Part shown: one piece after another, positions 8,526-18,067 of the stretch
How positions within the stretch are numbered: the stretch's first letter is position 1
How the letters are laid out: the number at the start of each line of letters is the position of its first letter
Assembly (NCBI RefSeq): GCF_000365025.1
Contig: NZ_KB823011.1
Coordinates: 1,260,621-1,324,620 of the forward strand
Direction: 5' to 3'
Source of the DNA: Robiginitomaculum antarcticum DSM 21748
GTDB lineage: Bacteria > Pseudomonadota > Alphaproteobacteria > Caulobacterales > Maricaulaceae
DNA: 64,000 nucleotides
Notes under the pieces: generated by a model
Seen by the model: only the letters and a program-made list of their open reading frames with translations
Told to the model about the DNA's origin: nothing
The model's database searches: none
Program-made: the position numbers and the translations under genes

Positions 8526-8554
8526 TTGACAATTTAAGTGTTGTTCGTTAAGCA
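8526..8554 (+). promoter_or_regulatory. predicted promoter and possible autoregulatory site of the higBA operon
   Basis: TTGACA at 8526-8531 is a perfect -35 box. A weak -10 (TAAGCA) lies 17 bases later. GTTG and CAAC in the overlapping GTTGTTCGTTAAGCAAC form a short inverted repeat immediately before the toxin start, a plausible HigA operator by analogy with other addiction modules. Confidence 0.4.
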
Positions 8555-8560
8555 ACGCAT

Positions 8561-8842
8561 ATGATTGAGAGCTTTGGTGACAAACGAACGGCAGAAATTT
8601 TTGCCGGGCGAAAAGTAAAGCGAATTGAATCAGGCTTGCAAAAGAAAATCTTGCGGCGGCTTCGATATATTAATGCTGCGCAAAAAATTGACGATTTAAA
8701 AATCCCGCCATCAAACCGTTTAGAGAAAAAGGCGGGGGATTTAAAAGAATTTTATGCCATTTGGGTAAACAGTCAGTGGCGAATAATTTTCAAATGGTCA
8801 AATGGCTCTGCCCAAAACGTGCAGCTAATAGACTATCATTGA
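8561..8842 (+). CDS. higB: HigB-like toxin (RelE/ParE superfamily)
   Basis: A 93-residue protein matching the HigB host-inhibition mRNA interferase family: M-I-E-S-F-G-D-K-R-T at the start, an F-A-G-R-K-V-K motif, a basic helix, N-R-L-E-K-K-A-G-D-L-K-E-F-Y and a C-terminal W-R-I-I-F-K-W strand. Family toxins cleave mRNA on the ribosome. Toxin before antitoxin is the usual higBA order. The stop TGA overlaps the antitoxin ATG (TGATG). First gene of a three-gene AT-richer operon ending in an HNH nuclease. Confidence 0.9.
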   Translation: MIESFGDKRTAEIFAGRKVKRIESGLQKKILRRLRYINAAQKIDDLKIPPSNRLEKKAGDLKEFYAIWVNSQWRIIFKWSNGSAQNVQLIDYH

Positions 8843-9138
8843 TGGAGAAAATTATGATTGAGATCGAACATCCGGGCGTTATGCTCAAAGAAGACTTTCT
8901 AGATGATCTGGGCGTAAAGCCCGGTAGTTTCGCACGCGCTATCGGCGTAGACCGCGCCGCGATTAAAAAAATCATAGACGGGCAGCGCGCCATAACAGCG
9001 GACATGTCCTTGCGGTTCTCTTTATTTTTCGGAATGAGCGAAGGCTTCTGGTTGAACCTGCAAAAAGATTATGAACTGCGAATTGCGAAACGGGACAAAT
9101 TGCCGGAGTTGGAAAAGCTCGTGGAGAGATTTGGGTAA
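8842..9138 (+). CDS. higA: HigA-family antitoxin (HTH)
   Basis: 98 residues from the ATG overlapping the toxin stop. It reads H-P-G-V-M-L-K-E-D-F-L then a helix-turn-helix (S-F-A-R-A-I-G-V-D-R-A-A-I-K-K-I-I-D-G) and S-L-R-F-S-L-F-F-G-M-S-E-G-F-W-L-N-L-Q, the typical HigA/VapI pattern. It should neutralise HigB and repress the operon. The open frame extends upstream into higB, but the overlap-coupled ATG is the natural start. A second ATG four codons on is also possible. Confidence 0.92.
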   Translation: MEKIMIEIEHPGVMLKEDFLDDLGVKPGSFARAIGVDRAAIKKIIDGQRAITADMSLRFSLFFGMSEGFWLNLQKDYELRIAKRDKLPELEKLVERFG

Positions 9139-9142
9139 TGTT

Positions 9143-9718
9143 ATGAAAGCGAATAAACAAAAAGTAATCGCGGCAATCAAACGCTTTAATTCAGGCGAAA
9201 GACCAGAAAATTACAGAAAACCAGATTGGTGGTATACAGCAGATTTTGATGGCACTCTATACCCAGCAAAAGGGATCTGGGCTTTAACTATAGGGGAGAG
9301 ACCAGGAAGTTTTAATACGAGTGACGCATTAGCTGGTTTAGCAGATGCGGGATTTAGTTTGATCGATATCAGAAATACAGCTGACTCTCACAAATTCGAA
9401 AAATCCGTTATAAAATCTCTAAAAAATTCAGATAAACGCCGAAAGGCTAGACTTTTAAACGCCCCCAAAAAACCAGCAAAAATGATGAAAATCATTTCTG
9501 ATTTTACTAGGAACCCTGATGTTGTAGCGGAAGTTTTAAAACGGGCAAACGGAAAATGTGAATTTTGCAAAGCCAAAGCACCGTTTATACGGCGCCGAGA
9601 TAAAACCCCATATCTTGAAGTTCACCATGTTATTAATTTAGCAAATGGTGGTGATGACACTGTCGTTAATGCTGAGGCCCTTTGCCCAAATTGTCACAGG
9701 GAAAAACATTATTCCTAG
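9143..9718 (+). CDS. McrA-like HNH endonuclease
   Basis: 191 residues. The C-terminal half is a zinc-supported HNH domain: C139 and C142, H161-H162, N176, C181 and C184, H185 and H189. The N-terminal half (about 28-75, with [10 protein letters not shown] then F-N-T-S-D-A-L near G-F-S-L-I) resembles the recognition 'head' seen before some McrA/ScoMcrA-type HNH enzymes, which cut modified DNA; this is by-eye resemblance only. The start is 4 bases after higA, so it belongs to the same operon. It is visibly AT-rich compared with purH, suggesting acquisition. Its stop overlaps the convergent purH stop. It could be a modification-dependent restriction enzyme protected or stabilised by the toxin-antitoxin pair. 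Confidence 0.8.
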   Translation: MKANKQKVIAAIKRFNSGERPENYRKPDWWYTADFDGTLYPAKGIWALTIGERPGSFNTSDALAGLADAGFSLIDIRNTADSHKFEKSVIKSLKNSDKRRKARLLNAPKKPAKMMKIISDFTRNPDVVAEVLKRANGKCEFCKAKAPFIRRRDKTPYLEVHHVINLANGGDDTVVNAEALCPNCHREKHYS

Positions 9719-11349
9719 TGCCTAAAATGCCGCATTCCTGTAAACACCATGGCAATCCCTTGCTCATCAGCGGCTTTGATGACCTCGTCATCGCGGATAG
9801 ATCCGCCCGGCTGGATAATGGCGGTGGCTCCGGCGGCGGCGGCGGCGAGCATGCCGTCGGCAAATGGGAAGAAGGCGTCGGAGGCACACGCACATCCAGA
9901 TGTGCGCGGCGCGTCCCATCCTGCGGCCTCTTGGGCGTCGACGGCTTTGCGCGCGGCAATGCGGGCGGAGTCGATACGGCTCATCTGGCCGGCGCCAATG
10001 CCGGCTGTGCTGCCGTCTTTGACATAGATTATGGCGTTGGATTTCACGTGCTTGGCCACTGTCCACGCCATGCGCAGATCGGCCATCTCGGCCTTTGTCG
10101 GTTTGCGCTTGGTCACGACTTTGAGCTCGCTATCAGCCACATGACCGTTATCGCGGTCCTGCACCAAAATGCCGCCCGCGACATTGCGCATGGTCAGACT
10201 GGGCGCAGCGGGGTCCGGCAGGCCGCCTGTGGTCAGCAGGCGCAGGTTCTTCTTCTTAGCAAAGACGGCGATGGCGTCCTCATCGGCGCTGGGCGCGATG
10301 ACGACTTCTGTAAACACTTTGACGATCTCTTTGGCGGTCTGCGCGTCCAGATTACCGTTGAGCGCAACAATGCCGCCAAAGGCGCTGACGGGGTCGCAGG
10401 CCAGGGCTGCTTTATAGGCGTCAATAAAGCTGCCTGCGACAGCAACGCCGCAGGGATTGGCATGTTTGATAATGGCGACAGCGGGTTTTGATCCTTCGGA
10501 CTGATCGCCAAATTCCGCCACCAATTCATAGGCCGCGTCCGTGTCGTTGATATTATTATAAGACAGCGCTTTGCCTTGATGCTGGGTGGCTGTGGCGACG
10601 CCAAAACGGTGGCTGCCATCTGCGTAAAACGCGGCCGCTTGGTGCGGGTTCTCGCCATAGCGCATTTCCTGTTTGAGCGTTCCGCCCTGCGCGCGATATA
10701 TCGGCACGGCAACGCCGGCCTGCGCGGTCAGGTAATTGGCAATTGCCGCGTCATAGGCCGCGCTGCGGGCATAGGCTTTGGCGGCTAATTTCTGACGCAG
10801 CGCGCCGCTTGTCTTGCCGTTATTGGCGTCCAGATCGGCCAGCACATCGGCCACATCATCGGCGTCAGTGCAGACGGCGACATGGGCGTGGTTCTTCGCC
10901 GCGGCGCGGATCATGGCCGGCCCGCCAATGTCGATATTCTCGACGCACATTTCATAACTGCCGCCCGATACGACGGCCTGTTCAAACGGATAGAGCGAGA
11001 CGACCAAAAGGTCGATAGAGAGGATGCCGTGGGCATGCATGACGTCTTTATGACTTGGTAAATCACGATCTCCGAGCAGGCCGCCATGCACCATGGGATG
11101 CAGCGTCTTGACGCGGCCATCCATCATTTCAGGAAAATGGGTCAGCTCTGAGACATCTTTAACAGGAATGCCCGCAGCAGCGATGGCCTTGCGCGTTCCG
11201 CCGGTAGAGACAAGCTTAATTCCGCGCTCATGCAGCGCGCTGGCCTGCTCAATCAAACGGCTTTTATCGGACACGCTGATCAGCGCGCGTTTGACCGGCG
11301 CCAGTCCGTTAATATTAAAAGGTTTTAAATTTGGATTGGGGGCGGGCAT
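9715..11349 (-). CDS. purH: bifunctional AICAR formyltransferase / IMP cyclohydrolase
   Basis: 544 residues catalysing the last two steps of de novo IMP synthesis. The N-terminal MGS-like cyclohydrolase domain starts [10 protein letters not shown] and contains S-T-G-G-T-R-K and G-R-V-K-T-L-H-P. The transformylase has [10 protein letters not shown] and I-I-K-H-A-N-P-C-G. The start at 11349 is chosen over an upstream in-frame one (11385) because GGAGAG lies just before it. The long plus-strand frames opposite are shadows. Confidence 0.97.
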   Translation of the reverse strand: MPAPNPNLKPFNINGLAPVKRALISVSDKSRLIEQASALHERGIKLVSTGGTRKAIAAAGIPVKDVSELTHFPEMMDGRVKTLHPMVHGGLLGDRDLPSHKDVMHAHGILSIDLLVVSLYPFEQAVVSGGSYEMCVENIDIGGPAMIRAAAKNHAHVAVCTDADDVADVLADLDANNGKTSGALRQKLAAKAYARSAAYDAAIANYLTAQAGVAVPIYRAQGGTLKQEMRYGENPHQAAAFYADGSHRFGVATATQHQGKALSYNNINDTDAAYELVAEFGDQSEGSKPAVAIIKHANPCGVAVAGSFIDAYKAALACDPVSAFGGIVALNGNLDAQTAKEIVKVFTEVVIAPSADEDAIAVFAKKKNLRLLTTGGLPDPAAPSLTMRNVAGGILVQDRDNGHVADSELKVVTKRKPTKAEMADLRMAWTVAKHVKSNAIIYVKDGSTAGIGAGQMSRIDSARIAARKAVDAQEAAGWDAPRTSGCACASDAFFPFADGMLAAAAAGATAIIQPGGSIRDDEVIKAADEQGIAMVFTGMRHFRH

Positions 11350-11430
11350 ACATTCTCTCCTGAGCCAAGACCGCGCAGCTATCACAGGCGGGCGTGCGAA
11401 TAAAGACGTAGCCGCGTTTGAAGCGCGGGC

Positions 11431-13317
11431 CTAATGTATTTTTCCGGATAAATTGCCGTTGGGTATATATTCGGGCAGCAGTTTTTTAAACGCCTCGCGC
11501 ATAGCGGGTCTGTCGCGCGCATGCGTCGCGGCAATCAGCTTGTCAATGCGGCGTAGAACGGAGCTGGGGTCGACCAGTTTTCCGGTGAAACGCTGTACGC
11601 CATCGACATAAGTGCTGATGAGGCTTTCGCGAATATCCGTCAGTTCTTCGGTCAATTTCTCGCCTGCCCGTAATCCGGTATAATCAATCAATATATCACG
11701 GTCCGGCACATAGCCGCGCAGCCGGATAAGCTGCCGCGCCAGCTGCGCAATATTCACCGGCTGACCCATATCCAGAACGTAGACGGCGGCCATCTCTTTA
11801 CGCTGTACCGAAGACAGGGCGCTGGCTTGGAGCACGAGCGATGACGCTTCTTCAACCGTCATGAAAAACCGTGTTGCGTCGCGATGGGTCACGGTGACGG
11901 GCCCGCCGCGGCTGATCTGTTCTTCAAATAGAGGGACAACAGATCCTGTGCTGTCCAAAACATTGCCAAATCGCACGGCGCAGGCTGATAATGTCGGGCT
12001 TTGCGTTGCTGCGGCCAAAGTCATCATTTCCGCGACCCGTTTTGTCGCGCCCATAATATTAGACGGTTTGACAGCTTTGTCGGTGCTGATGAGGGTGAAA
12101 CTGTCCGTGGCATATTTTGTGGCCATGTCGATAATTATTTTAGAACCGAAGACATTCGTATTAACCGCTTCGACCGGGTTGTTTTCAGACAACGGCACAT
12201 GTTTCATTGCGGCGGCATGCAAAACAATATCCGGGTGCTCAGCGGCAAAGATCTCATCCATACGCTCGCTATTGGTAATATCGGCCATATAGGATTTATA
12301 CTCGACCGAATATTCTGAGATGTCTTTATCGACACGATAGAGGTTATATTCGCCCAACTCGACTAAGATTAAACGCGCTGGTTTGTGACGGCTGACCTGC
12401 TTGGCCAGCTCTGAGCCGATAGTGCCCCCGGCCCCGGTAATCATAACACGCTTATTTTCGATAAATTGGCGGACCGCCGTATCGTCCAGCTGGCGTTCTT
12501 CCCGCCCGATCAGATCGGCGGCCTCCAGCGGCGTCAGTCGCTCACGCGGGCTGCGCTCCAGGCGGGTTAGAGGCACCCCGGCTTCAGCAGCGATTTTAAC
12601 CAATTTATTCAGATGTTCTTTATCGGGATTTTTATCGACAAGCACGAGGCTAGGTGAGACGTTATTGTTGCCTCGGGTCAGGCTCTCGATCTCGCGCGGA
12701 ATATCTTCGAATGTACCCATGACCGGAACGCCGCGGATAGAGCGTCCTTTAAACTGGCCGCTGGTCTCGATAAGGCTGGCGACATAAAAACTGACGCCTT
12801 GAGGCGTGCGGGATTTATCGCGCAAATAGTCATGAAGACGATCACTGCGTCCTACCAATATGACGGCCCGGCGGGAGCCATTGCTACGCCGAAAAAGGCC
12901 GCCTAGATTACGTTGATAGGTCAGCATGATAAGCGCGCGAGATGCCATTGCTACAATGAAAAAGGCCGGACCAGCAATAAATGCCGCGCTGCGCGGAAGA
13001 TTATTGGCGCGGTCAAACAGCACAAACAATATTAACGGCGTCATCAGGCTGATTACAATAACGGCCCGGCCCAAAGACAGGATATCATCGCGCGAGGTAT
13101 AGCGCCAGACGGCGCGCGACATCGAAAACATCAGCCAGATGATTATGCATGACAGCGCAAAGACCGCTGCAGATTTTTCGGCAATCTGATCCGGTGCGAT
13201 ATCACCGTCCACGTAATAACGGCCCATTATGGTGAGCCACATAATAACATATGCGCAGAAGGCATCCCATAAGGAGACCAATATGCGGGCAATCATCGTT
13301 GTTTTTATCTTCGTCAT
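11431..13317 (-). CDS. CapD/WbpM-type membrane nucleotide-sugar 4,6-dehydratase
   Basis: 628 residues with four N-terminal transmembrane helices (within about 8-130), a first Rossmann-like domain (about 150-250) and a catalytic SDR domain. G-A-G-G-T-I-G at 295-301 binds NAD(P). The S-T-D-K-A-V-K-P-S-N segment (411-420), M422 and K426 form the Ser-Met-Lys arrangement of the WbpM/FlaA1/PglF group, which makes 4-keto-6-deoxy UDP-sugars for surface glycans. It overlaps the heparinase-like gene by 4 bases, so the two form one operon. The sugar product cannot be told from sequence. Confidence 0.92.
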   Translation of the reverse strand: MTKIKTTMIARILVSLWDAFCAYVIMWLTIMGRYYVDGDIAPDQIAEKSAAVFALSCIIIWLMFSMSRAVWRYTSRDDILSLGRAVIVISLMTPLILFVLFDRANNLPRSAAFIAGPAFFIVAMASRALIMLTYQRNLGGLFRRSNGSRRAVILVGRSDRLHDYLRDKSRTPQGVSFYVASLIETSGQFKGRSIRGVPVMGTFEDIPREIESLTRGNNNVSPSLVLVDKNPDKEHLNKLVKIAAEAGVPLTRLERSPRERLTPLEAADLIGREERQLDDTAVRQFIENKRVMITGAGGTIGSELAKQVSRHKPARLILVELGEYNLYRVDKDISEYSVEYKSYMADITNSERMDEIFAAEHPDIVLHAAAMKHVPLSENNPVEAVNTNVFGSKIIIDMATKYATDSFTLISTDKAVKPSNIMGATKRVAEMMTLAAATQSPTLSACAVRFGNVLDSTGSVVPLFEEQISRGGPVTVTHRDATRFFMTVEEASSLVLQASALSSVQRKEMAAVYVLDMGQPVNIAQLARQLIRLRGYVPDRDILIDYTGLRAGEKLTEELTDIRESLISTYVDGVQRFTGKLVDPSSVLRRIDKLIAATHARDRPAMREAFKKLLPEYIPNGNLSGKIH

Positions 13318-15068
13318 TCTAAAACATCATCCGCTGCAGCTTGGTCCGCGTTCTTTTGACCTTCATCTTCAATTCGGCGGAACGTCCATAGCACACGGTT
13401 TGATCGGTCTTGTCCATCATTATCCGATAGCGCATTCGCGCTAATAATAAGTTGCTGACAGCGTTCAGGTTGTGCCCCGCGTCCCAAATAGACCGATTTT
13501 TCAAGCGTGAGGGCTTGGCCGCTGGTCTTAAACTTCCAGCCTTCACCATTTTTTAAGATTAAAATCGCGCCGCTGCCATCGCGCGACAGAGAGGCGCGCA
13601 CATCCGGATGGATGTGAAAGCGTATGGCATAGGGATAGGTCGCGCCCATAACTTTGGGAGACTCCCCGACAGGGACATACAGGCTGTCCTCGCCGCGAAT
13701 ATCAATGCCGTCATCATCCATATAGATCCGGCGGCTATGGGCCAGTCCGGTGCTGTCGACATATCCATCATGTCCGGCTTCAAGCCAGATGCCACCGGCC
13801 TGTTCTTTGCGGCTGGCGCTCACCCCTTCAATACCGACGCGAATGGCCGGGCCGTAAATTTTTTCAATGAGCCCCCCGCTGACTAACTGTCCGGCAGAAC
13901 AGTTATCAATCACCAGCGTACTGTGCGCCGCGGTTTCGCGCATAGCTGCATGCCAGCTTTCCGGCTGTAATTCGGAAAATCCGCAATTCACAATCAAGCG
14001 TCCGCCTGGCCGCGACAGCTCAAAGGCCAGCGCGGCAAGATGAGCCTGTCGGTCATAAGGGCGAGGCGGACTTTCGCCCGTATCCATGATAAAGACTGTG
14101 CCGCGGCGCTCCAGCCGTTGATAACCACTATGCGGCATATAGCTGAAAGTGCGCGCCTTGACCCCTGAGCGTTTCGCCAATTCGCGCAGATGGCGGCGCG
14201 GCGTTTCTCCGCTGCCGTTAAATCCGGCCATATTGCCGTCAGCCGAGGTGAAAAAGTCCAATGCCGGAGCCAGACGGTCCATAGCGCGGCGCATCGGCCG
14301 GCTTGGGGCGTCTTTGCGGGCTTTCAACACACTTTCAATCAACAGCAGCATATGCAGGCATTGCTGCGCCGCGCGGGGATTACGGCTAATATGGCCACCA
14401 TCGCCCAAAATCTGTACATCCAGAAGATCGTCTAGATGGTCCAAGGATTTATCCATTAGGGTTTTATCAGCCAGCATAACGCCGCCAAGTGACAAAGCGC
14501 CTGCGCTGAGAAGTTCAGGCAGGCCGCGCGGAACACGTCCACGGATTTTTCTCAAATATCCAACCTGCCGGGCGAAGCTACCGCGCCGTGCCGCGGCGCC
14601 GTCGTCATCAGTATCGAGCAAATGCGACCAACAGGCTGCAATTGCGATGATCCGCCCCGTAAGGAGGTCGGATCCCCATGAAAAGCTGTTATATTTGCCG
14701 TAAGTCGCCATCCATCGGGCCACCAATTCGCGCGCCTTTGGCCCGCCGCTCGGTGCGCCGGCGGCGGCAAGATCATAAAGCCAGCTAAAATCGTGAATGC
14801 GCTTGGCAAACCCAAGCGAAGGCAGCGGGATTGTCCAGGGGTCGCCGTGAACGCCGATTTCAATGCGTTGACCGCCAACGCTATAGTCTCCGCGAATTAT
14901 GGCTTCCCCGCGCTGACGGCGGCCCTGCGGGATATAGACGGGCGCGGCGGCAAAAGGCTCTTTACGCAGCAGGCGTGATGCGGGCCGCGCCATTTGCGGC
15001 ATGATATGCCCGGCTGCATAGACCAGTGTTCGGCCCAGCGTCGATATTAGCGGAAGGCGGCGCGACAT
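13314..15068 (-). CDS. heparinase II/III family protein
   Basis: 584 residues. An N-terminal alpha/alpha-toroid-like region contains Y-G-K-Y-N-S-F-S-W-G-S-D-L-L-T-G-R and W-S-H-L-L. The C-terminal heparinase II/III-like beta-sandwich has G-Y-Q-R-L-E-R-R-G-T-V-F-I-M-D-T-G, H-A-A-M-R-E-T-A-A-H-S-T-L-V-I-D and H-I-H-P-D-V-R. Family enzymes are polysaccharide lyases; many uncharacterised alphaproteobacterial members sit in cell-envelope loci. No clear signal peptide is visible. ATGA coupling to the CapD-like gene suggests joint action on a surface polysaccharide. Confidence 0.88.
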   Translation of the reverse strand: MSRRLPLISTLGRTLVYAAGHIMPQMARPASRLLRKEPFAAAPVYIPQGRRQRGEAIIRGDYSVGGQRIEIGVHGDPWTIPLPSLGFAKRIHDFSWLYDLAAAGAPSGGPKARELVARWMATYGKYNSFSWGSDLLTGRIIAIAACWSHLLDTDDDGAAARRGSFARQVGYLRKIRGRVPRGLPELLSAGALSLGGVMLADKTLMDKSLDHLDDLLDVQILGDGGHISRNPRAAQQCLHMLLLIESVLKARKDAPSRPMRRAMDRLAPALDFFTSADGNMAGFNGSGETPRRHLRELAKRSGVKARTFSYMPHSGYQRLERRGTVFIMDTGESPPRPYDRQAHLAALAFELSRPGGRLIVNCGFSELQPESWHAAMRETAAHSTLVIDNCSAGQLVSGGLIEKIYGPAIRVGIEGVSASRKEQAGGIWLEAGHDGYVDSTGLAHSRRIYMDDDGIDIRGEDSLYVPVGESPKVMGATYPYAIRFHIHPDVRASLSRDGSGAILILKNGEGWKFKTSGQALTLEKSVYLGRGAQPERCQQLIISANALSDNDGQDRSNRVLWTFRRIEDEGQKNADQAAADDVLE

Positions 15069-15080
15069 GGCTCGGCGGCC

Positions 15081-15740
15081 CTAGCCGCGCAGCGCAGTGA
15101 TATTGGCCGCGTAACTGCCGTGATGGCCTCTGAACACGGCTGATCCCGCGACCAAGGCGCTTGCGCCCGCGTCGCGGCACTGGCGCGCGGTTTCGGAGTT
15201 TACGCCACCATCGACTTCTAAGATAATATCGCGCCCGGTTTGGTCGATCATAGCGCGCAGGGCCTCGATTTTTCGAAGCTGGCTGTCGATAAAGCTTTGC
15301 CCGCCATAGCCCGGATTGACGCTCATGACTAAAATTAGGTCAAGCTGGTCCATGACATAATCCAGTTCGGAGGCCGGAGTGGCCGGATTAAGCGCTGCGC
15401 CGCAGCGCGCCCCCATGGCCTTAATCGCCTGCAGGCTTCGGTGCATATGCGGGCCGGCGTCAGGATGAAGCGTGACGATGTCTGATCCGGCTTCAATAAA
15501 GGCTTCGAGCAAATGATCGACGGGGCTGATCATTAAATGGACGTCGAACGGTTTATCGCTATGAGGCCGCAATGCTTTAACGACCATAGGGCCGATGGTC
15601 AGGTTCGGCACGTAATGGCCGTCCATAACGTCAATATGAATCATATCCGCGCCTGCGGCGTCAATGGCTCTGACTTCTTCGCCTAATTTAGCGAAATCAG
15701 CGGATAATATGGATGGGGATATCAAGACATTTTGGCTCAT
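15081..15740 (-). CDS. rpe: ribulose-phosphate 3-epimerase
   Basis: 219 residues, the usual family length. [10 protein letters not shown] at the start, [21 protein letters not shown] and E-V-D-G-G-V-N are the metal- and phosphate-binding motifs of this TIM-barrel enzyme. It interconverts ribulose-5-phosphate and xylulose-5-phosphate in the pentose phosphate pathway. It lies 12 bases before the heparinase-like gene on the same strand. Confidence 0.97.
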   Translation of the reverse strand: MSQNVLISPSILSADFAKLGEEVRAIDAAGADMIHIDVMDGHYVPNLTIGPMVVKALRPHSDKPFDVHLMISPVDHLLEAFIEAGSDIVTLHPDAGPHMHRSLQAIKAMGARCGAALNPATPASELDYVMDQLDLILVMSVNPGYGGQSFIDSQLRKIEALRAMIDQTGRDIILEVDGGVNSETARQCRDAGASALVAGSAVFRGHHGSYAANITALRG

Positions 15741-15758
15741 AGCTGCCCCATAACAAGA

Positions 15759-15791
15759 GCCCCGCCGCCGTGCAAGTTCACGGGGCGGGGC
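15759..15791 (-). terminator. long hairpin between the Cys-rich lipoprotein gene and rpe
   Basis: GCCCCGCC and CCGTG pair with CACGG and GGCGGGGC, leaving one bulged base and a 6-base loop. It sits just after the lipoprotein gene and before rpe on the minus strand. Only a weak T stretch follows, so it may act as a processing or attenuating structure rather than a strong terminator. Confidence 0.5.
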
Positions 15792-15844
15792 GCAGTGTGT
15801 TTAATAACCTATCGCAAAATCTGCGTTAAGCCGATATATCATAT

Positions 15845-16402
15845 TTACTTGCGAACCGGACGGTAATCTGTCGGTGTGTAGTCAACCGGCTGTGAGTAAC
15901 CTGTCATTATACATGAGCCGTCAGATTGTAACGTCGTTCCGGCCGGACAAGTTGGCGCGGTATAGACCGGTGCGGGTTGATAGACGGGCGCCGGCGGGCT
16001 GTAACTATCTTGCAAACATGTGCCGTCACCGGCAGCTGTTGTGCCAGCCGGGCAATTTACCGTAACATCATAAGTTGGCGTGGTGTAAACCTGTGCGGGC
16101 TGATAGACGGGCGCCGGACAGGCCATGTCGTTAATAACAGAGCAATCGGCGTAGATCACGTTTTCAGTCTGCGGCGTGTAAACCGGTGCAGGCTCGACAT
16201 AAACGGGGGCGGTTGCAACGCATGGATCATAGCATGGATTAGCCGCCACACAATTTTCAACGCAAGGTCCGCCGCCCTCGAAATCATAAACATTGGCATA
16301 GCGCGCGCTTTGGCCGGAATGACTACAGGCAGACAAGGCCAGAGCCGCTATAGTTCCACCCAGAAACGTGCCGGAACGGATAACAGATTTAAAAGTGCTC
16401 AT
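15845..16402 (-). CDS. Cys/Tyr/Pro-rich lipoprotein with repeated C-P-A-G-T-T modules
   Basis: 185 residues from an ATG preceded by GGAGG. A signal peptide ends in the lipobox L-S-A-C with C26, so it is probably a lipoprotein. The mature part is low-complexity, with repeated A-P-V-Y and Q-P-A-P-V-Y units. Two copies of the spacing C-P-A-G-T-T-x4-G-[TS]-C are at 117-129 and 152-164, and extra Cys pairs lie near 47-61. The same Cys module occurs in the protein at 47950-48456. No enzymatic motif is seen. It may be a disulfide-rich envelope or adhesion protein; the function is unknown. Confidence 0.75.
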   Translation of the reverse strand: MSTFKSVIRSGTFLGGTIAALALSACSHSGQSARYANVYDFEGGGPCVENCVAANPCYDPCVATAPVYVEPAPVYTPQTENVIYADCSVINDMACPAPVYQPAQVYTTPTYDVTVNCPAGTTAAGDGTCLQDSYSPPAPVYQPAPVYTAPTCPAGTTLQSDGSCIMTGYSQPVDYTPTDYRPVRK

Positions 16403-16471
16403 CGGAGCCTCCCATTTTGGTACATATTGTACACATCTTTGCAAATCCTAGACCAGAACAGTAAACTAGGT

Positions 16472-17827
16472 CTAAACAGACTTACGTAAACATGCGCTAA
16501 AGAAGCCGTCCATACCACCTAATTTACCCAAATCATGCGGCAAAGACCTTAAAACCCCTGACTGTTCCGCGTTGCGGTGAGCGTCAGGGTGAAAAGCGCG
16601 TGTCTCCGCGTTTAAGAACGGATTGCGGCTAAAGTCAGGCGCGCGCTTTAAAAAGTCCCGAATTTGATCCTCGCCCTCCTCACTTTGAAGTGAGCATGTG
16701 CAATAGAGCAGCAGCCCGCCGGGTTTGACCTGCCGCGCCGCCGCGTCCAGCATTTTGATCTGGAGCTCTTCCAGCTCGCGCATTTGCCCGCGCCGCTTAA
16801 TATGTATGGCCTCGGGGTGACGGCGAAATGTGCCGGTCGACGTACACGGGGCGTCCAGAACAACAATGTCAAAGCTGTTATCGGCGACGCCGCGCCATTT
16901 TAAAACGTCGGCGGTGATTAATGTGGCGTCCAGCCCGACGCGCTCCAAATTTTCGCGTGTGCGCGCCATGCGCGACTTGCTTTTGTCGATGGCCGTGACG
17001 TCCGCGCCGGCCAGAGCCAGCTGCATGGTTTTGCCGCCGGGCGCGCAGCACAGATCCAGCGCAGTTTTGCCGGATAAATCGCCGAGCTGGCGTATGGGCA
17101 GGGCGCTGGCAATATCCTGCACCCACCACTGCCCGTCCTCAAAACCCTCCAGCGCCGTGACATCGGATGCGCCGGTTAGCCGCACCGTGCCCGTGGGCAG
17201 AACCGTGCCGCCTAATGTGTCAGCCCAGCCCTGCGTATCAGATTTAACCGTCAGATCCAGCGGCGGGATCTCAGCATAAATTTCGGCCATATCGCGCACC
17301 GCCTCCGGCCCGTAATCGCGCTCCCAGCGATGGCGCAGCCAGTCATGGAAATTTGTCTCCGGCGGGACCGCGCTTGCCAGCGTTTCTTTATTTTCGGATA
17401 TGCGCCGCAATACGGCATTGGCCATAGGCGCGGCATTGGCGGTCTTACGGTCACGGCTACGCTTCATCACGGCCACGGTTTCAGCGACGACAGCATGGTC
17501 GGCGACGCCCAGATAAAGAAGCTGCGCGGCGGCAGTGCGCAGCAAGCTCTCGGCCAGCGGGGAGGGCCGGCGCTCGACATATTGGGCGATGGCGTGATCA
17601 ATTTGACCCAAATGGCGCAATGTGGTTGAGGCGATCAGACGCGCAAAGGCCCGGTCCCGGCCGTCCATTTCGGCATAGCGCGGCTGTTCAAATAGCGCCT
17701 GATCCATAGAAATGCGTCCATTGATTATGTCCGTGACGGCCCGGGCAGCGGACAAGCGCGCAGCGCGCCCGTTTTTGGCCGGCTTGTTTTTTTCGGGTGG
17801 GGCGTCTGGGTTATTATCTGTGCTCAT
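16472..17827 (-). CDS. RsmB/NOP2-family rRNA (cytosine-C5) methyltransferase
   Basis: 451 residues. An N-terminal NusB-like domain (about 20-150) is followed by a SAM-dependent methyltransferase: D-L-C-C-A-P-G-G-K-T at 258-267, motif IV D-A-P-C with C328 and motif VI T-C-S with C378, the two Cys residues used for m5C chemistry. The NusB fusion is typical of RsmB (16S m5C967), though alphaproteobacteria carry several paralogues. It uses SAM. It starts near the divergent DUF1674 gene. Confidence 0.92.
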   Translation of the reverse strand: MSTDNNPDAPPEKNKPAKNGRAARLSAARAVTDIINGRISMDQALFEQPRYAEMDGRDRAFARLIASTTLRHLGQIDHAIAQYVERRPSPLAESLLRTAAAQLLYLGVADHAVVAETVAVMKRSRDRKTANAAPMANAVLRRISENKETLASAVPPETNFHDWLRHRWERDYGPEAVRDMAEIYAEIPPLDLTVKSDTQGWADTLGGTVLPTGTVRLTGASDVTALEGFEDGQWWVQDIASALPIRQLGDLSGKTALDLCCAPGGKTMQLALAGADVTAIDKSKSRMARTRENLERVGLDATLITADVLKWRGVADNSFDIVVLDAPCTSTGTFRRHPEAIHIKRRGQMRELEELQIKMLDAAARQVKPGGLLLYCTCSLQSEEGEDQIRDFLKRAPDFSRNPFLNAETRAFHPDAHRNAEQSGVLRSLPHDLGKLGGMDGFFSACLRKSV

Positions 17828-18067
17828 AAACGCTGCATGGCACAGAAGGAGGGGTTTGGCAGCACTTTATTTACCATGCTTCTTAAACGGACATTATCTT
17901 CGTCTGTGTATGAGCACGGCACAGGGTAAATTTGCGGCGAAGTTCGCGGGCCTGCTGTTTTCGACACTGTCGTAGCGGCGCGGTCAAAAAAACCCTAACG
18001 TCAAGAGACTGCGCAAACATGGCGGAGCCTCTTGATCCGATTGGCTACGGAGCGTAATTTCCGGAGC

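Noticed and set aside
9682-10491. 269-codon plus-strand frame across the end of HNH and purH
   Set aside because: Antisense to purH, no ribosome site, low-complexity Gly/Val composition. A shadow of a strongly coding region.
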